Below, in pieces: positions 22,224-34,371 of a stretch of DNA of 64,000 bases (position 1 is the first letter of the stretch; each line of letters starts with the position of its first letter). Origin of the DNA: Maratus speciosus (Eukaryota > Arthropoda > Arachnida > Araneae > Salticidae); assembly GCA_963932465.1 (NCBI GenBank), contig OZ010792.1, forward strand, positions 19,051,701-19,115,700, written 5' to 3'. The notes beneath the pieces were generated by a model that saw only the letters and a list, made by a program, of their open reading frames with translations, made no database searches and was not told the origin of the DNA. A program made the position numbers and the translations under genes.

Positions 22224-23319
22224 ACTAGTATGTTGTGGCCATCACAAAACTTTCTTCTATATAAATTACGTCAATTAAATCATTTAAATAGTACAAGAAA
22301 ATACATCAATTTAGCACCAATTCATATCAAAGTGTATCTGAATTTGAAGTTTGGTGAAAATTCGTGCATTAGTTCTTGAGATAGATCTATAGCGGAAATT
22401 CTGAAAAATGTAGCATAGCAGCGCCGCCTGTTGAGCGATTTACACCCAAAATAAACAGCACTAAATGATATCAAGGTACACCTGAATCTGAAGTTTGTTG
22501 AAAATCTAAGCGTGAGTTCTTGAGATAAAGCTATTGCGGAAATCGCAAAAAATACAGAATAGCAGCGCCACCTATTGAGCGATTTACACCAAAAATTAAA
22601 CAGCACTAATTTATACGTCAATTCATGTCAAGGACTAACTAAATCGGAAGTTTGATGAAAATCCGTGCAATAGTTCTTGATATACTGCTCTTGCGAAAAT
22701 CGTGAAAATGCAGCACAGAAGCGCCACCTGTTGGGCGATTTACGCCAAATATTAAAGAGCTCTAATTTATAACAGGGACTAACTAAATCTGAAGTTTGAT
22801 GAAAATTCGTGCATTTTTTCTCGAGTTAGAGCTATTGCGATAATCATGAATAATGCAGCATAACAGCGCCACCTGTTGGGTGATTTTCACAAAAAGGTAA
22901 TCAGCACCAAACTATATCCTGTACTAACTGAATCTGAAGTTTGATGAAAATCCGTGCTGTAGTTCTTGAGATATAGCTATTGCAGAAATCGTGAAAAATG
23001 CCACATAGCAGCGCCACCTGTTGGGCGATTTTCACCAAAAACTAATCAGGTCCAGTTTATATCAAGGTCTAACTAAATATAAAGTTTTGTGAAATTCCGT
23101 GCATTAGTTCTTGAGATAGGGCGCCCACAAAATTTTTGTCACATACAGACTCACAGAGTGACAGAATGACAGAGTGACAGACAGACTCGCAGACAGACAT
23201 TTTCTAAAAACCATCAAATCGTGTTCTGGGCATTCTAAAACGTCGAAGATCCGTCGAAAATCGGAAGTCGAAATTTTTCACGAATCCAATACTTTCTTCT
23301 TGTAAAGATAGAAGAAATT
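22224..23319 (-). mobile_element. Helitron-like non-autonomous element, copy 2
   Basis: On the minus strand it runs from an ATTTCTTCTATCTTTACAAG-like 5' end to a perfect CTAGT 3' terminus (22224-22228 inverted), which is preceded by the hairpin TTGTG-ATGGC-CACAA. It contains about six internal repeats of about 140 bp, each with an 'AGCGCCACCTGTTG' block on the plus strand. There is no TSD or TIR. Confidence 0.65.
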
Positions 23320-23771
23320 AATAAGAACATAGATGATAACACTATCAGATAATAAAATCTATTCCATGGTGAAAATTTCAAACTCTGGCACACAGCTTCG
23401 AATCAAAAACCTTTTGAGTAGCAGGCAATTGCGCTATCACAGAGCCATCTAGCCAACGCGAAAAAGAGTAAAATTATGGTTCTGTTTAAAATATCTAAAT
23501 CGCAAAAATGGTCGGATATCATGGAATTAATTCTTTTAATTAAAATAATATAAGAATTTTCCAAAATCTTATGATTTGTGGTTTGATCGGAGGTATTCAG
23601 CTATAAATATGCAAAATTTCAAGTTTCGATTAATCTCTGTGGCAGACAGACAGAGGATGAGACTAATGGGGTTTCGTCAAATGAACGAAAGCCTAAAAGC
23701 GAGGTGATAAATGTAAGGTACTCCAACTGATCTAAAGCTAAAAAGAATCACCCGCTTTTTGGTAGCATAAT
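23320..23771. other. Intergenic DNA without a recognised feature
   Basis: No ORF and no match elsewhere in the window was seen, apart from a short GACAGACAGA run near 23645. Confidence 0.5.
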
Positions 23772-23912
23772 GGTTAAAGAATTTTTTTCCGGCGAAACAG
23801 CCCTGATTAAAATCCCCCACCTGTCCTGTATCCTCCACCTGTAAAATCACCTGTCCATTATAAACCATATGGTACAATAAGCATATCGCTCACCCTCAAG
23901 TAAAGTGATTCT
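23772..23912 (+). repeat. Direct repeat of about 140 bp, left copy
   Basis: It matches 24491-24605 ('GGTTAAAGAAWTTTTTTTC', 'GCCCTGATTAAAATCC', 'CATATGGTAYAATAAGCAT', 'CTCACCCTCAAG' against 'TTCACCATCAAG'). The left copy has an extra block of about 30 bp of 'CACCTGTCC' repeats. The two copies flank a MITE. Confidence 0.75.
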
Positions 23913-23915
23913 TAA

Positions 23916-24490
23916 CCCCTTAATTCTCGCTCCCATCAATATCACGGGCTGAGGTGTCGTTCGTTATTTCTCGCTCCCGTCCTATTTCCGGGCTGGAGAT
24001 TTATTGCTTGAAAAAAGTTCTGAAACCAGAAAAATTTAACTGGCATTTTGGTGTGAAGTCTTTGAATAGTGCTGTTTGTGTTTGGTTTTTGCGCTGACTG
24101 TAATATTGGGCTTTTTATTACGTGTTTCGAAATATGTAACACACAAAAAATTATTAATAATCAAAATTTAATGTATATATATTATTTCAAATAATATTTG
24201 TAAAAATGTATGTAATGATGATAAATAAAGATCTAAGATGTGAAAAATAAAGTTTTTATTCGCATTAATTTGTGTGTAATTAACGGTGTAAAACAAACAT
24301 TAAGACACAGAATTCTCGCATGATGGTTTTTCTACAAATATGAATTTGTTCAATGACATATTTTTTTTTCGCCTTAAAAAAAACTAATTGCATATTTTAT
24401 TTAGAAACCTTATAATTATTCAATTTCTGTAATAAAATAAATAGGTACTTTTTTGATGGTTTTTCCAAATATTAAGCGACCGTGAAGGGG
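23916..24490. mobile_element. 575 bp piggyBac-type element between direct repeats
   Basis: It is flanked by TTAA (23912-23915 and 24491-24494). The left end is CCCCTTAATTCTCGCTCCC and the inverted right end is CCCCTTCACGGTCGCT. It is non-coding. CTCGCTCCC...CGGGCT is duplicated near the left end (23925-23945 and 23970-23995). Confidence 0.6.
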
Positions 24491-24605
24491 TTAAAGAAAT
24501 TTTTTTCAGCGAAAGAGCCCTGATTAAAATCCTTGGTTTGTGTCCGTGTCCATGATAAATCATATGGTATAATAAGCATGTCGTTCACCATCAAGAAAAG
24601 TGACA
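24491..24605 (+). repeat. Direct repeat of about 140 bp, right copy
   Basis: It is the partner of 23772-23912. The TTAA at its start is also the right target site of the MITE, so the duplication includes an insertion hotspot or arose together with the insertion. Confidence 0.7.
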
Positions 24606-25137
24606 CATCTCGACAAAAGTAGATTTCACGGGGGAGGCAAAAGAAGATTTGCATGATTTTACTGTAACATGAAATTGTAGCACTTAGCTCTGCATGCAGG
24701 AGTAAAAACGCGTAGAAAAGCATAAAACCATTAAGAATGAAAACGTAGGATGAGGTTTGAGTGTTTGGGTAATTTTACCACCCCACACAATCCACCGCTC
24801 TTCTTTGGTCACAAATGAACATATAGCGTAATAAAGTGATTTTCCCTATAGCTTCACTCATAAAACTCTTTGTGTAGCAAGACGCACCTATTACAGACCT
24901 ATTAGTGGAATAAAACGCAAAATGAATTTTTGCAAGATGTGTCACTTTCTAGCGTGTGAGCGATATGTAATAGCCGTGGTAATTTTAACTATGTTTCATT
25001 AGTAGTGACGTCCATTAAAAGGAAACCATCCCAGACAGGGTAAGGTTCTTATAATATAGAGAAAATGAAAAATATTTGCCTGGTATTAGCCGAAGTTGGC
25101 TCTTACAGAAGTAGAAAGATTTTGTGCCGTCTCTATG
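24606..25137. other. Intergenic DNA without a recognised feature
   Basis: Short ORFs only; no repeats matched elsewhere in the window. Confidence 0.5.
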
Positions 25138-25139
25138 TA

Positions 25140-26417
25140 CAGTCGTGGAAAAAAAAATAAACACCCCCTACTAACACCTCAACAAATTATCGTAGAAGAC
25201 AGTTACTGGTGCCGAACGATTGGAAATAAAGTCTACTTTTAAATGATGCATATAAAATTTCTTTAGGGGGCTAGCTACATATTAAAACGAACCATAACTT
25301 TGTCTTTTTTTTTTCAATTGCAGTACACAATTCTGACAGCATAAATGAACTCTATACCCTTCAATTAGCCTAGAAACAAATTTTTATGCAATTCGTATCA
25401 TACGTTTCCGAGAAATTAATTATTTTAAAACGAGCGTATTTAAGGGCTGTATCCAAATTGAAGTTCCGTACTCGATTGTTAACCGAGAGAGCTCCCTTCT
25501 TGATCAAGGCACCTTAAGCGCCACACAAGGAGTTAATAAAGTCTGTTAGATACAGGACAGCAGAATAAATTACGAAATATTTAGTCACTTCTATCATAGA
25601 CGTCCCCTTAACCCCTTCGCGACGGGAACCTTTTACGAAATGTTTATTACTTTGCTACCGGTTTAAAAAAATAGAAGTTTGTGCCTATTCAAATCGGGAA
25701 AATGCTCGGATTAAATAAGGCAAGTTTTACAGTAAAATTTTACTGGTGAGGATAAACGAGGATCATTAGGCCTATTTCCGGCACGTATACGTGTCGCTCG
25801 TCCCCAAGGGGTTAAACCATCATTTTGCCGTTTTTTAATCATAATTTGAAAACTACTTGGAAGAAAAATGTGAAATTTTGGATTTCCATAAAGCAAGACT
25901 TAATAAATCTAAATCCATAAAAAAAAAATTGTAGGTTGCCATTCATAATTTTTTCGAATATTAATCTCATAATTCATAAATATCATAAAATTATAAAAAA
26001 AAAATGCAAATTCAACGTATTTATGTTTGGGTATATTAGTACTATTGCTGCACAAAAAATTAGCACATTCGGAGCATAATTTCAGGAGATAAAAATATGA
26101 AAATGTAATTTAACATTAGAAGCACTAAATTTTGAATGTTTATAATTCAAAAACTTATCATTCAAATGACTTGAAATTCGGTGTCTAGGCATAGTTTGAA
26201 CCGAAGATTTGAAATATCTTGTTAAAATTGTGTATTGCTATTGAAAAAAAAAGGAAGTTTGGATTCGTTTTAATAAGTAGATGGCCCCCTAAGAAAATTT
26301 TATATACATCATTTTAAAGTAGACTTTATTTTCAATCGTTTGGTACTAGTAACTTTTGTCTACGATAATTTGTTGAGGAGTTAGTAGTTGGTGTTTACTT
26401 TTTTTCCCAAACGACTG
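25140..26417 (+). mobile_element. M1 mariner-like element, complete copy with an internal MITE
   Basis: TA is present on both sides (25138-25139, 26418-26419). The ends are AGTCGTGG... and ...ACGACTG in long, imperfect inverted repeats of about 150-170 bp ('AACTCCTCAACAAATTA', 'GAACGATTGGAAATAAAGTC'). After removal of the 200 bp insertion at 25612-25811 its length is about 1.07 kb, equal to 31025-32090. It has no transposase and must be mobilised in trans. Confidence 0.85.
25612..25811. mobile_element. 200 bp piggyBac-type MITE, family G, with empty site in the window
   Basis: It begins CCCCTTCGCGACGGGAACC and ends CTCGTCCCCAAGGGG, flanked by TTAA (25608-25611, 25812-25815). The related M1 copy reads GTCCCCTTAAACCATC without interruption near 31485-31500, which is the exact unoccupied target. 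The palindrome CACGTATACGTG lies at 25782-25793. Confidence 0.92.
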
Positions 26418-26450
26418 TACCTTTATTCACCGAAGGTGGTGAGTCCTTAA

Positions 26451-26917
26451 TCCTTCACTGCATGGCGTGCCATATCTGGCACATACCTAAAATCCTTATA
26501 ATTTTCATTATGTGCCATGAATCTGGCTAATATAATCACTGTAACTGATCAAGAAAAATCCAAAGCATGTAATAACATTTATTTTGTCAGACGGCTGCAT
26601 TATACAAAATATTAGAATTTGTTCTTCGGAAACAAAAATAATTCAATCAAGCTGTTAAGTTAAGTTTTATTTTCATTATTTTTACTACATACATTAATAT
26701 AATAATAGTTGCAGAGTGTTAAGCGGATAAAATTAATTAATTTAAGCTCATTTAGTTGCAAAATATAGCAATACAATATTTTAAAACCCTAATTGTGTAC
26801 ATATGCCGTAAAATATCAAATTTTGAAATTAAAATTTTTTTACTATTTTTCCCATTATTAGACCGATAATAGATTTAAAAAAAATCGTAAAAATAGAAAA
26901 ATTTGTGCAGTGAAGGG
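26451..26917. mobile_element. 467 bp piggyBac-type MITE, family D
   Basis: The left end is TCCTTCACTGCA after TTAA (26447-26450). The right end is TGCAGTGAAGGG before TTGA, a mutated target. The sub-terminal palindrome GTGCCATATCTGGCAC is at 26467-26482. It is AT-rich and non-coding. Confidence 0.8.
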
Positions 26918-27535
26918 TTGATCAAGATTGTTTAGGTAGTTCACTATTCGAAATTATTTTGCCCATCTTTTGATAATTTCCCCTCTTAATCGGTCACTTG
27001 AAATTTCATCAAATTCAAAGTAGCATAACTGGGTGAACTTTGGTCGTAGAGAGAAGGAATTTACTATAGTACTAGCCAAGACATGGAGAGGAGGAAGACA
27101 AGAAAGGAATTTATTATTGAACTAGCCAAGACACGGAGAGTATTTGTTTTCTAAAAATAACTTATGGGACACTATGACTGTAAAAAAATTAAAAATATGT
27201 AAATTTTTGAAAATAAATGGGAGGAATATATTTCATAAACATACTCTTAAAGCCTAGCTTATTTCGAACACTATTAAAATGTACACAGTCTACGTATCTC
27301 CTGCAGGTAAAACATTAAAGCGCGTTTCAATTCTTTCTAAAAGACTCTGTAGACCTCCTACCCTCCACACTCACATATCATATATATATGTATAACACCA
27401 ACGCTTGAAAATCAGTGCTTCGTTTTACGAAATTGAACTTGTATCAACTATGTATAACACTTTTTACTAAGATTGTCTCCCAAGTCAGGTGGCACCTTTG
27501 TACTATAATGTATGTATACCCTGAGACTGTACACT
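26918..27535. other. Intergenic DNA with a short tandem duplication
   Basis: The block 'GGAATTTACTATAGTACTAG...CACGGAGAG' near 27056-27095 is repeated at about 27113-27141. Otherwise no feature is visible. Confidence 0.5.
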
Positions 27536-27590
27536 GTACAGTCTTAGGGCAAAAAGTAATCACCCCCTACTAACTCCAAACGCAAATCCT
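27536..27590 (+). mobile_element. Diverged left end of an M1-like element
   Basis: TACAGTCTTAGGGCAAAAAG, followed by 'TCACCCCCTACTAACTCC', resembles the first 50 bp of M1. It is interrupted by the element that starts at 27593. Confidence 0.45.
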
Positions 27591-27592
27591 TA

Positions 27593-28167
27593 GGGGCGGT
27601 CCATAAATAATGTCACACTTTTTTTCAATATTTTTTATCCCCTCCACCTCTTTGTCACAAAGTGTCACACTTCGCGATACCCCCCCCCCCCCTTGTCGCA
27701 TGTCACGCTATATTACATAAACATATATTTACAGTTCAGAAACAAAGCACTACGTTATAGGTCATATTTCAAAATTTATTTTTAAGTATGTGTTTTAATG
27801 GCATTTGTGAGCATAACAATAAAAATGATTCATGTACTTATTTTGGATGAAATAAGATTAAGGTTTATAACAAAAACATAATTAATATTCAATAGTAATA
27901 AAATATTAATACGCAAGAGCAGTTGAAAACAGTCGTATTTTGGAATTTGAAATGGAAATTAATATATTTGGCTTTAAATCTACTTTATAAACACAAAATA
28001 CTTTAATTTCAAAATTTAATCTGCTGGTTTTTAATGCTTTTATTTTAACCAAAATGTGTGGTCACATTTCTCTTACCCCCTCCTACCCCCTTGTCACAAA
28101 CTATCAATATTTCACAACCCCTCCTCACCCCCCTCCAAGCGTGACATCATTTGTGGAAGGTCCCTTA
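27593..28167. mobile_element. MITE of about 575 bp with GGGGCGGTCC-type ends (TA target)
   Basis: The left end is GGGGCGGTCCATAAATAATG and the inverted right end AAGGGACCTTCCACAAATGA. Both sub-terminal regions repeat 'TTGTCACA...CCCCTCC' motifs in opposite or matching orientation. TA occurs at both flanks. A C-run lies at 27681-27693. A similar left end occurs near 42719. It is non-coding. Confidence 0.6.
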
Positions 28168-28598
28168 TACATATATAAAAAGGTAACGATTTGGAACTGA
28201 GCCAAACGATTTGGAAATGGACCAATGAAAATCTGCATAGTTACTGTCTCATTGGTAAAAGCTTTCTGACTTTTCTTAGCGGGAATTGTACGTGGCGAAA
28301 ACCATGATAGTAGAGAATTTAGATATGATGGGCGGTTAAAGGGAAGAATTTTCTGCATTTCGATAGATTTATGTTTTTGGTTTTTTTTTTTTTTTTTAGT
28401 GGTCGATGGCAAAAGTGATTTTTACAGAAAGAAGATAATTTCCATTAACTAATGAGAAAAGTGGGGGGAAGTCATCTGCGTTCGATAGCCTTCTGCTATT
28501 TGTTATGAGGGAGGGTATCTGGATTATTTAATTATTATTGCGCACTCAGGTTCTGTATGTGCGTATGTACGTAACGCGATAACTTTTGATAGAAATAC

Positions 28599-28880
28599 CC
28601 GATTTGCTTGAAATTTTTTTCTCGGTTTATTCTGATAAGCCGCTTCTTCGATTAGATTTGGAGGTTCATTGGTTAAGTATAAAGGGGCTAACGGGCGGCT
28701 AATACCTCCCCCCTTAATTTAGATAAATAGGTTTTTATATCCGATTTGCTTCAAATTTGGTATACCGATTTATACTGATAAGGCGCTTCCCTGATGAGAT
28801 TTGGAGGCTCATTGGTTAAGTATAACGATGTGAAACAGGGAGGGGGTCTAATCCCCTACCTTAATTTATTTTTCAAGGGA
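28599..28880 (+). repeat. Two tandem units of about 142 bp
   Basis: 'CCGATTTGCTTSAAATTT' starts at 28599 and again at 28741. Both units continue with 'TAYTGATAAGSCGCTTC' and 'AGATTTGGAGGYTCATTGG'. The origin is unknown. It might be the inner part of a larger repeat that is mostly outside the matched area. Confidence 0.7.
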
Positions 28881-29313
28881 CATTATTCTTTGAAAAAAGA
28901 GTATAATATACAATGAGTATGGATAGCCTGTAAGCTCAATGCCACCAGTTTAACTGGGAACTTTTCTTTTTATTTTAGTAATTTTATATTTAATAATTCT
29001 TATAATTATAAAACTCTGTAAGCTGTAATGATTATGTGCTTGGAGATAAGGAAATAAAATTGTCAGGAATTGGGGGGGGGGGGTTACCATGTGGTTTCTA
29101 AAAATTGAATGCATAGAAAATAAGGGATCGCGAAGCGATCCAGAATGGAAACACGAAACAATTCCGGCTTGTGTTGGCTAGAAAATAGGGATTGATTCGC
29201 AATTACGCGGGGTGGGGGGGTGGGGGTGGGGGGTTGGTGAGCGTAGCGAACAGGTGTGCAGAAGATGGCTAGTCATCGTATAAAAATGTAGCTTCAATAT
29301 GAATCAATTAATA
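28881..29313. other. G-rich tracts and unassigned sequence
   Basis: There are G-runs at 29071-29082 and 29200-29240, and the short mirror 'GATCGCGAAGCGATC' at 29128-29142. 'GGTGAGCGTAGCGAAC' at 29235-29250 resembles the subterminal 'GGCGAGCGTAGC' of the foldback at 42906-45402. No gene was seen. Confidence 0.45.
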
Positions 29314-29321
29314 ATAACGTC

Positions 29322-30293
29322 TAGAGGTCTGCACGGGCCGACATTTCCAGGCCCTGGCCCGGCCCGACTCATAGAGAAAAAAATTCGACCCGGTCCGATA
29401 CAAAAATGAAAAGTTCGGCCCGATAAAATAATTAAAAATTCGGCCCGAGCGCGGCCCGGAAAAAAGTTAAAATCTGGGCCCGAGCCCGGCCCGGCTCAAG
29501 TGAGTTTCAACAAAAGATTAATTTTTACGTCGAATTAGTTAAAAATTTGTTCCGCACGAGGTGTTCTGACCAAAAATATTTATCTTAACTTTTTTTTTCA
29601 TGTTTATAATCTTTATTTTTAGAATCTTCATTCACTTCATTCATGAAGTGCCGCAGGCTGCGATATTTTCTTTTAATGAATCTCTATTTATTGTATTTAA
29701 ATGTTTCAGTTATCATTAATATTGTTAATCCATATTCCATGTACAGAAGTGTTAATTATCTGAAAAATGCTATACAGTAAAAAGACGGAATTGCATAGAA
29801 AAGAAAAAAAAAATGCGTTATAGACAAGTTCCCTTCTGAGCAAGTGTAAATGTATTATATATTCTTTTCTTACTTATTAGTATATTAATTTTGCATGGAT
29901 CAACACGTTTTTAAGTTTAAAACAGGGTTCCGTCATAGGCAGGTTCCTTTTCACACGGTTTACTATATTTTAATTTAGCTATGTTATAATAGAAATCTCT
30001 ATTAATTAAAAATAATAAATTTTAATGTTTAAGTGTAGAATAATGGCGATTCAAAAATGTGTGCATTTTTTGCAAAAATGTTTGGGCCAGGCCTAATTTA
30101 ACTGCCCTATAAATGAACCAGGCCACGTTGAGACAATCATTTTCATATGGGCTGGCTCAAAACTAGGGCTGAAAATTTTGGCCGTGAAGTCTAGGAATGA
30201 AACCAGGCCCAGCTCAGTACAGAAAAATTAAGTTAGGCCCGGCCCGGCCCGAGTGCCGTGAATGAAAATCGGCCCGACCCGTGCAGATCTCTA
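29322..30293. mobile_element. 972 bp hAT element with perfect 8 bp TSD
   Basis: The 8 bp target ATAACGTC occurs at 29314-29321 and again at 30294-30301. The ends are TAGAGGTCTGCACGGGCCGA and, inverted, TAGAGATCTGCACGGGTCGG. GGCCCGGCCCGA-like motifs are clustered in both sub-terminal regions, a marked GC contrast to the AT-rich interior. There is no transposase ORF, so it is non-autonomous. Confidence 0.92.
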
Positions 30294-30301
30294 ATAACGT
30301 C

Positions 30302-31022
30302 TGCTAATTAATGCTATACTTATATATGTATTTTATGTATTATATGTATTTTATGCATTATATGTATTATATGTATATATATGTATTTTATGTAAAGGGT
30401 CGTCACTTATAAAAATTGTACGAAATTCAAAATTTTCAATACTAACACCTAAATTTGACATCATATATTGATTCATGTTGTAAAATTTACCTACGGATGC
30501 TAAACGGGAATCACTACTCAGTAAATATGCAGGTATGACGTTTAGAATGCTCCTAATGTTAAATTCATTTTTAATCGTTATAATCCCTCCAGGGACGGTG
30601 GGATATAATATATCCCACGGTATGATATCCCACCCAATTTAAACAAGATTAGCACCAGAAAATTTTAACTAAATTTTGTATTTTTAACTTTGAGGGCGTA
30701 TTGTCAAAAAAATGCATTTCTTTATTTTAAAATAAAATGTTTGGATTAGTCCGCTGAGAATTCAGTATTACAGAGATATTATTGCTTGATCCTTAAAGAG
30801 TTATAACTGATTATAATGTGGGGTAGATTTTTGTCACTAAACGGTCGAAGTACTCCTCCCTGGCAGAGGCATCTCTTACACGAATTTAATCGGTTGACAC
30901 CATTATTTTTTTAAGAAACATTTTAATTTGTACTTTGACAGCAGGTGCAAGAAAAAGTTAATAAAAAATGAACTCTTAAAACATAGTGATGCGAATAGAA
31001 TATAAAAAGAGAATCCTGTATG
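30302..31022. other. Intergenic DNA with a TATGTATTTTATG short repeat and a lone MITE end
   Basis: A TATGTATTATATG-type tandem repeat lies at about 30325-30395. At 30582-30618, CCCTCCAGGGACGG is followed by the palindrome TGGGATATAATATATCCCA, like the left end of the 12801 element. I found no matching right end. Confidence 0.5.
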
Positions 31023-31024
31023 TA

Positions 31025-32090
31025 CAGTCGTGGAAAAAAAAAAAGTAAACACCCCCTACTAACTCCTCAACAAATTATTGTAGAAGAAAGTTACTGGTAC
31101 CGAACGATTGGAAATAAAGTCTACTTTTATATGATATAGATAAATTTTGCTTAGTGGGCCATCTACATACCAAAACGAACCATAACTTTGTTTTTTTCAA
31201 TAGCAGTACACAATTCTGACAGCATAAATGAACTCTACACCCTTCAATTTGCCTAAAAACAAATTTTTATGCAATTCGTACCATAAGTTTCTGAGAAATT
31301 AATTATTTTAAAACGAGCGTATTTTAAGGGCTGTATCCAAATTGAAGTTCGAAACTCGATTCTTAACCAAGAGAGCCCCCATCTTGATCAAGGCACCTTA
31401 AGCGCCACACAAGGAGTTAATAAAGCCTGTTAGATACAGGACAGCAGAATAAATTACAAAATATTTAGTCACTTCTATCATAGACGTCCCCTTAAACCAT
31501 CATTTTGCCGTTTTTTAATCATAATTTGAAAACTACTTGGAAGAAAAATGTGAAATTTTGGATTTCCATAAAGCAGGACTTAATAAATCTAAATCCATCA
31601 AAAAAAATGTAGGTTACAATTCATAATTTCTTTTAATATTAATTTCATAATTCATATCATAAAATTATAAAAATTGCAAATTCAGCGTATTTATGTTTGG
31701 GTATATTTGTATTATTGCTACACAAAAAATTAGCACATTAAGAGCATAATTTCTGAAGATATAAATAAAAATATGAAAATGTAATTTAATATTAGAAGCA
31801 CTAAATTTTGAATGTTTATAATTCAAAAACTTATCATTCAAATGACTTGAAATTCGGTATTTGGGCATAGTTTGAACCGAAGATTTGAAATATCTCGTTA
31901 AATTTGGGTATTGTCATTGAAAAAAATGAAGTTTGGTTTCGTTTTAATATGTAGATGGCCCTCTAAGCAAATTTTATATACATCATTTAAAAGTAGACTT
32001 TATTTCCAATCGTTCGGTACCAGTAACTTTCTTCTACAATAATTTGTTGAGGAGTTAGTAGTGGGTGTTTACTTTTTTTTCCCACGACTG
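31025..32090 (+). mobile_element. M1 mariner-like element, complete uninterrupted copy
   Basis: TA flanks at 31023-31024 and 32091-32092, with CAGTCGTGG and CCACGACTG ends. The terminal inverted repeats extend for about 150-170 bp ('GAACGATTGGAAATAAAGTC' left, 'GACTTTATTTCCAATCGTTC' right). It is 1066 bp long. It holds the empty site for the MITE inserted in the sister copy at 25612. It has no coding potential. Confidence 0.9.
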
Positions 32091-34009
32091 TACATTGTAC
32101 AGTTTGGTAGGCTATTTGCTGGCACTCGGCTGCAAAGGGTGCGTAACCTCTTCGCTAATTGGGTCCACATATGTGGACCTTGGATCTTAGACCATGGTAA
32201 TAAAGCCACGTCAAATATCTAAATTTTGATTATCAGTTCACATTTATGATAGTTTAAGCTTCAAAATGAATCCAACAGATTTTAAGACTTGACTTACTTT
32301 CATGGCTAAATCGTTGGTTGCAAGTGAGGTTTTGAAAAATGTCGTCAATTCAGCGATTGTGTGAAAGCAAGTAACATTTATCTATGTTAAAATTTTAATT
32401 AAGAGGTCATAATTTTTTTATTATTAAAAACATTATAAATATTCACTAGATAACTTCCTTTTGTTTATTTTGTGAAGTTTTTCGATTCTAAAGTCACAAA
32501 AAAAAGTTTCGTTTCTAAACCTCAGTACACAATGACTATAAATAGGCTTAAACTCAGGGAATACTGTTATTGTGTTTAGAAATAATAACAATGTCTTCCT
32601 ATATTTAATTAACCCAAAATATGTGTTTTTTTTTTTATACGGGATATCCAATTTAAGCTACATTAAGTGGATTTTGTGTGTTTGTTTGATTAGATAGTAT
32701 TTATTCTCATTAAATTCTGCAATTTCATTGAAAATACATAAATACGTGGAGACTATAGCTAGATTTGTAATGTATTGTTTATTCAAAATAAATAATGATA
32801 ATTATTTTTATATACTTATATTTTAAATTATTCTTTTGCGTAAATAATACATAATAATAATAAAATATTAGAAGATTTACTTAGGCCAACGTTTGAATTT
32901 ACTTTTTTTTATCCCACTTTTATTAATACTAATGTTTATGTACATTTTCTTCTTATATATTCATTTTAAACTACGTGATGGGAATTCAATAAGTGTTTAT
33001 TTTTTAGTGTACAAAAATATTGCCTAATACTGTTAAAATTAATAATTTATTTCAAACTAAAATTTAACCACCAATTATGAATATTGAGCTTTTTGAGGAA
33101 CTAGCTACACAAAGAAATTTACATTCCATGCAAAATCTAGAGCACAGTTCAATAAATAAAACAGTTTATGATATGATGAATCTTACAGGCCGGCATATTC
33201 TCATGGGTACATCGAAACTCCCCCAAGCCAAATTATATTGATCGCGAGACATGTCAATCCAGCAATTTGTTGATACAATGACAAAAAATAGATTCTTTAA
33301 ACTAAGGAGTTATCTGTATTTAATTGATAATTCTGCCACGCTTTTTAGATTTTACAAGAGAAAGATATTTAAGCTTACCTCGACCTAAACATATCTCTTT
33401 GACTAAAAAATAATTCCCTTTCTGGGCAGTGTGATTTCCTGCAATATGTACCTTCAAAACCAAATCCTCTAGGTATAAAAAAATTGTTCTGTCTGTTAGA
33501 TATGGATTGGTATTAGATCTCTGTATATACGTATCTTAGCAATGGCAGTATTTCCTCAGATGATATGCGAGATTTTCGTTTAGGTGGAGGTATTTTTAAA
33601 TTATTGTGTTAAAGTGCGTCCTAATATTTTAACCATATAATTTACACAATTCGATTTCATCATTTTTTACTAGTTTGAATATGCAGAGTACCTTTTGAAA
33701 AATATATTTTTTTCAGGAACTATTACGTCAAATAGAATCGGTTCTACTTCAAAAAAATTGGGGGCTGATAAAAAACAGAAAAAAGGAGAGTGGGATGAGG
33801 TACTTAGAGATGATGAGATTTCCGTTTTAAAGTGGAAATATAACAAATCAGTTACTTTTCTTTCAACATGTGTTGAAAGTGAAGCAACTTACACATATAC
33901 ACAGGGCTTAATTTTTAACAAAAAAAGCACCGGAGCCCTAATATTTTGCGGCACCGGTACAACAACTATACCATTCCACCCCACCCCCTGTTACTGATAT
34001 CTGCATATT

Positions 34010-34132
34010 AGGTAGCTTTCTTTACAAAAAGCTACCTATTGCAGCCGTTCGGAGGAAAGCGATTTCAAAAAATTTTGGTATATTTTCATCGATCATGACC
34101 CCCAGACCCCGAAACCAACCTCCGTTCAAAAT

Positions 34133-34140
<8 letters not shown>
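34010..34140 (+). repeat. Repeat motif shared with 43495-43625, ending in (TA)n
   Basis: 'GGTAGCTTTCTTTACAAAAA' followed by 'GCTACCTATTGCAGCCGTT', then 'CCCAAAACCA/CCGAAACCAACC' and a TA/TATG tract, is found in both places in the same orientation. It may be the end of a retroelement or Helitron-like repeat that inserts near TA tracts. Confidence 0.5.
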
Positions 34141-34172
<32 letters not shown>

Positions 34173-34196
34173 ATATATATATATATATATATATAT
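34136..34196. repeat. (TA)n microsatellite
   Basis: A TA run with one CA interruption. A second shorter run lies at about 34323-34347. Confidence 0.92.
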
Positions 34197-34371
34197 TACC
34201 ATTAATTAAACATAACCTGCCACCGTCAATTATTATGAATTAAAGCTGTAAGTATTAAAAAATATTATAAGAATTATTATGGAAAGAAAAAAGAAAAAAG
34301 TGGACACCGACAAAAATTGAAAATATATATATATATATATATATATCTGACCTATGTCATACTGTAACTCT

